Assembly (NCBI GenBank): GCA_963643035.1
Contig: CAVIKO010000007.1
Coordinates: forward strand, 6,568 to 70,567
Origin: UMGS1696 sp963643035
GTDB taxonomy: Bacteria; Bacillota; Clostridia; Oscillospirales; CAG-272
Direction of reading: 5' to 3'
DNA length: 64,000 nt
A program made the position numbers and the translations under genes. This document shows, piece by piece, positions 62,814-64,000 of this stretch; position 1 is the first letter of the stretch, and each line of letters opens with the position of its first letter. A model generated the notes under the pieces. It ran no database searches. It was not told where the DNA came from and worked only from the letters and a program-made list of their open reading frames with translations.

Positions 62814-63983
62814 TTAGCCTTCGATTTCGGAAACAACGCCGGAACCAACGGTACGACCGCCTTCACGGATAGCGAAACGCAGACCCTTTTCGATAGCGAT
62901 GGGGGTAATGAGCTCAACTTCCATGTTTACGTTATCGCCCGGACGGCACATTTCAACGCCCTCAGGGAGCTTGATGGTGCCAGTAACGTCGGTGGTACGG
63001 AAATAGAACTGCGGTCTGTAACCGGAGAAGAACGGCTTCTGACGTCCGCCTTCCTTTTCAGTCAGAACGTACACCTGGCCAACGAACTTGGTGTGCGGAT
63101 GAATGGTGCCGGGCTTGCAGAGAACCTGACCTCTTTCAACACCCTTCTTGTCGATACCACGGAGAAGCAGACCTACGTTGTCGCCAGCTTCAGCGGAGTC
63201 AAGGAGCTTACGGAACATTTCAACGCCGGTGATAACGGTGGTCTTTCTTTCGTCAGTCAGACCAATGATTTCAACGGTGTCGCCCATCTTAACGGTACCA
63301 CGTTCAACTCTACCCGTAGCAACGGTACCACGACCGGTGATGGAGAATACGTCCTCAACCGGCATCAGGAACGGCAGGTCAGCCNNNNNNNNNNATTCGG
63401 GAGCGTTCGGATCGGTAGCAGCGGATTCCAGAGCAACACGAGCGGAACCACGGATGATCGGAATATCATCGCCCGGGAAGTCGTACTCGGAGAGCAGTTC
63501 GCGGATTTCCATCTCAACAAGCTCAAGGAGTTCTTCGTCATCAACGAGGTCGGTCTTGTTCATGTAAACAACGATAGCCGGAACGCCAACCTGACGGGCG
63601 AGCAGGATGTGCTCACGGGTCTGCTGCATCGGGCCGTCGGAAGCTGCAACTACGAGGATAGCGCCGTCCATCTGAGCAGCACCGGTGATCATGTTCTTAA
63701 CGTAGTCGGCGTGGCCGGGGCAGTCAACATGAGCATAGTGACGCTTGTCGGTCTCATACTCGATGTGAGCAATGGAGATCGTGATGCCGCGCTCGCGCTC
63801 TTCGGGAGCCTTGTCGATGTCCTCGAATGCCGTGAAGTCAGCGCTGGCCGTGCCGTGAGAGCCGTCGTTGCTGGACAGCGTCTTGGAAATAGCGGCGGTA
63901 AGGGTGGTTTTACCATGGTCAACGTGACCGATCGTGCCGATGTTAACATGGGGCTTGGTACGCTCGAACTTCTCCTTAGCCAT
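62814..63983 (-). CDS. tuf: Elongation factor Tu, with an internal scaffold gap
   Basis: EF-Tu delivers aminoacyl-tRNA to the ribosome. G1 GHVDHGKTTL, G3 DCPGHADYVKNMITGAAQMDG and G4 NKTDLVDDEEL are in place, and the C-terminal domains are complete (GRGTVATGRVERG, KPGTIHPHTKF, FRTTDVTGTI). Ten N at 63385-63394 stand between DPNAPE and ADLPFLMPVEDVF, where family members have about 20 more residues, so real sequence is missing. AGGAGG is 7 nt before the ATG. Confidence 0.96.
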   Translation of the reverse strand: MAKEKFERTKPHVNIGTIGHVDHGKTTLTAAISKTLSSNDGSHGTASADFTAFEDIDKAPEERERGITISIAHIEYETDKRHYAHVDCPGHADYVKNMITGAAQMDGAILVVAASDGPMQQTREHILLARQVGVPAIVVYMNKTDLVDDEELLELVEMEIRELLSEYDFPGDDIPIIRGSARVALESAATDPNAPEXXXXADLPFLMPVEDVFSITGRGTVATGRVERGTVKMGDTVEIIGLTDERKTTVITGVEMFRKLLDSAEAGDNVGLLLRGIDKKGVERGQVLCKPGTIHPHTKFVGQVYVLTEKEGGRQKPFFSGYRPQFYFRTTDVTGTIKLPEGVEMCRPGDNVNMEVELITPIAIEKGLRFAIREGGRTVGSGVVSEIEG

Positions 63984-64000
63984 GTGTCATCCTCCTAAAA

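Noticed and set aside
62760..63998. 412-codon plus-strand frame opposite tuf
   Set aside because: Antisense shadow of EF-Tu; no family features.
1..64000. tRNA or rRNA genes, prophage, plasmid origin or defence island
   Set aside because: No cloverleaf-like or rRNA-like sequence, integrase, capsid, replication initiator or known defence gene was recognised in any part of the window.

Overview
The window looks like one scaffold of an uncultured gut-type Clostridia (Firmicutes), probably Oscillospiraceae/Ruminococcaceae-like. The reasons are the mix of genes (RbgA, ClpP-ClpX beside trigger factor, an ECF-type RibU, Gram-positive lipoproteins), FMN and SAM-I riboswitches, strong AGGAGG ribosome binding sites, many promoters with a 17-bp spacer, and carbohydrate-oriented accessory genes. 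Lineage is inference only. Base composition is moderately GC-rich. Four runs of N and two single-base frameshifts show a draft, probably metagenomic, assembly. No rRNA, tRNA, CRISPR array, phage or insertion sequence was seen.

Region 1 (1-20.2 kb) is mainly carbohydrate metabolism. It holds an sbcD fragment, an AraC regulator, a TIM-barrel sugar isomerase, two Gfo/Idh/MocA proteins (one GH109-like), a remnant of a solute-binding protein, a HemL-like aminotransferase, a double GNAT acetyltransferase, an SCP2-like protein, FucO, Pgk, TpiA, a GyrI-like protein, a transglutaminase-like protein, a 1016-residue envelope protein and a GH95 fucosidase. FucO and GH95 together suggest use of fucosylated glycans, but no fucose isomerase, kinase or aldolase lies here.

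Region 2 (20.4-28.1 kb) holds an MreB-family protein, a GH13 enzyme, two tandem sugar-binding lipoproteins whose 5' ends are identical over 136 nt, and a MATE exporter. Region 3 (28.4-41.2 kb) is mostly core genes: rpsT, an apgM/ThrB2-like enzyme, lepB-rbgA-rnhB-yraN, a dipeptidase, thrC, a metallophosphoesterase, tig, clpP and clpX.

Region 4 (41.2-49 kb, mostly minus strand) holds a UvrD/PcrA helicase broken by a one-base frameshift and carrying an unusual C-terminal Cys-rich domain, a frameshifted small unknown gene, a predicted glycosidase, a CBM9-type surface protein and an array of 95-bp tandem repeats. Region 5 (49-58.6 kb) holds rpsO-pnp with a long hairpin in the pnp leader, an acyltransferase, a VanY-like carboxypeptidase, an HtrA protease and a two-component system. 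Region 6 (58.7-64 kb, minus strand) holds metK under a SAM-I riboswitch, ribU under an FMN riboswitch, a third sugar-binding lipoprotein and tuf.

The points most worth a second look are the helicase fusion, the 95-bp repeat and its distant diverged copy, the pnp leader hairpin, the shared juxtamembrane motif in the neighbouring VanY and HtrA proteins, short dispersed intergenic repeats, and scaffold gaps that are really short contig overlaps.
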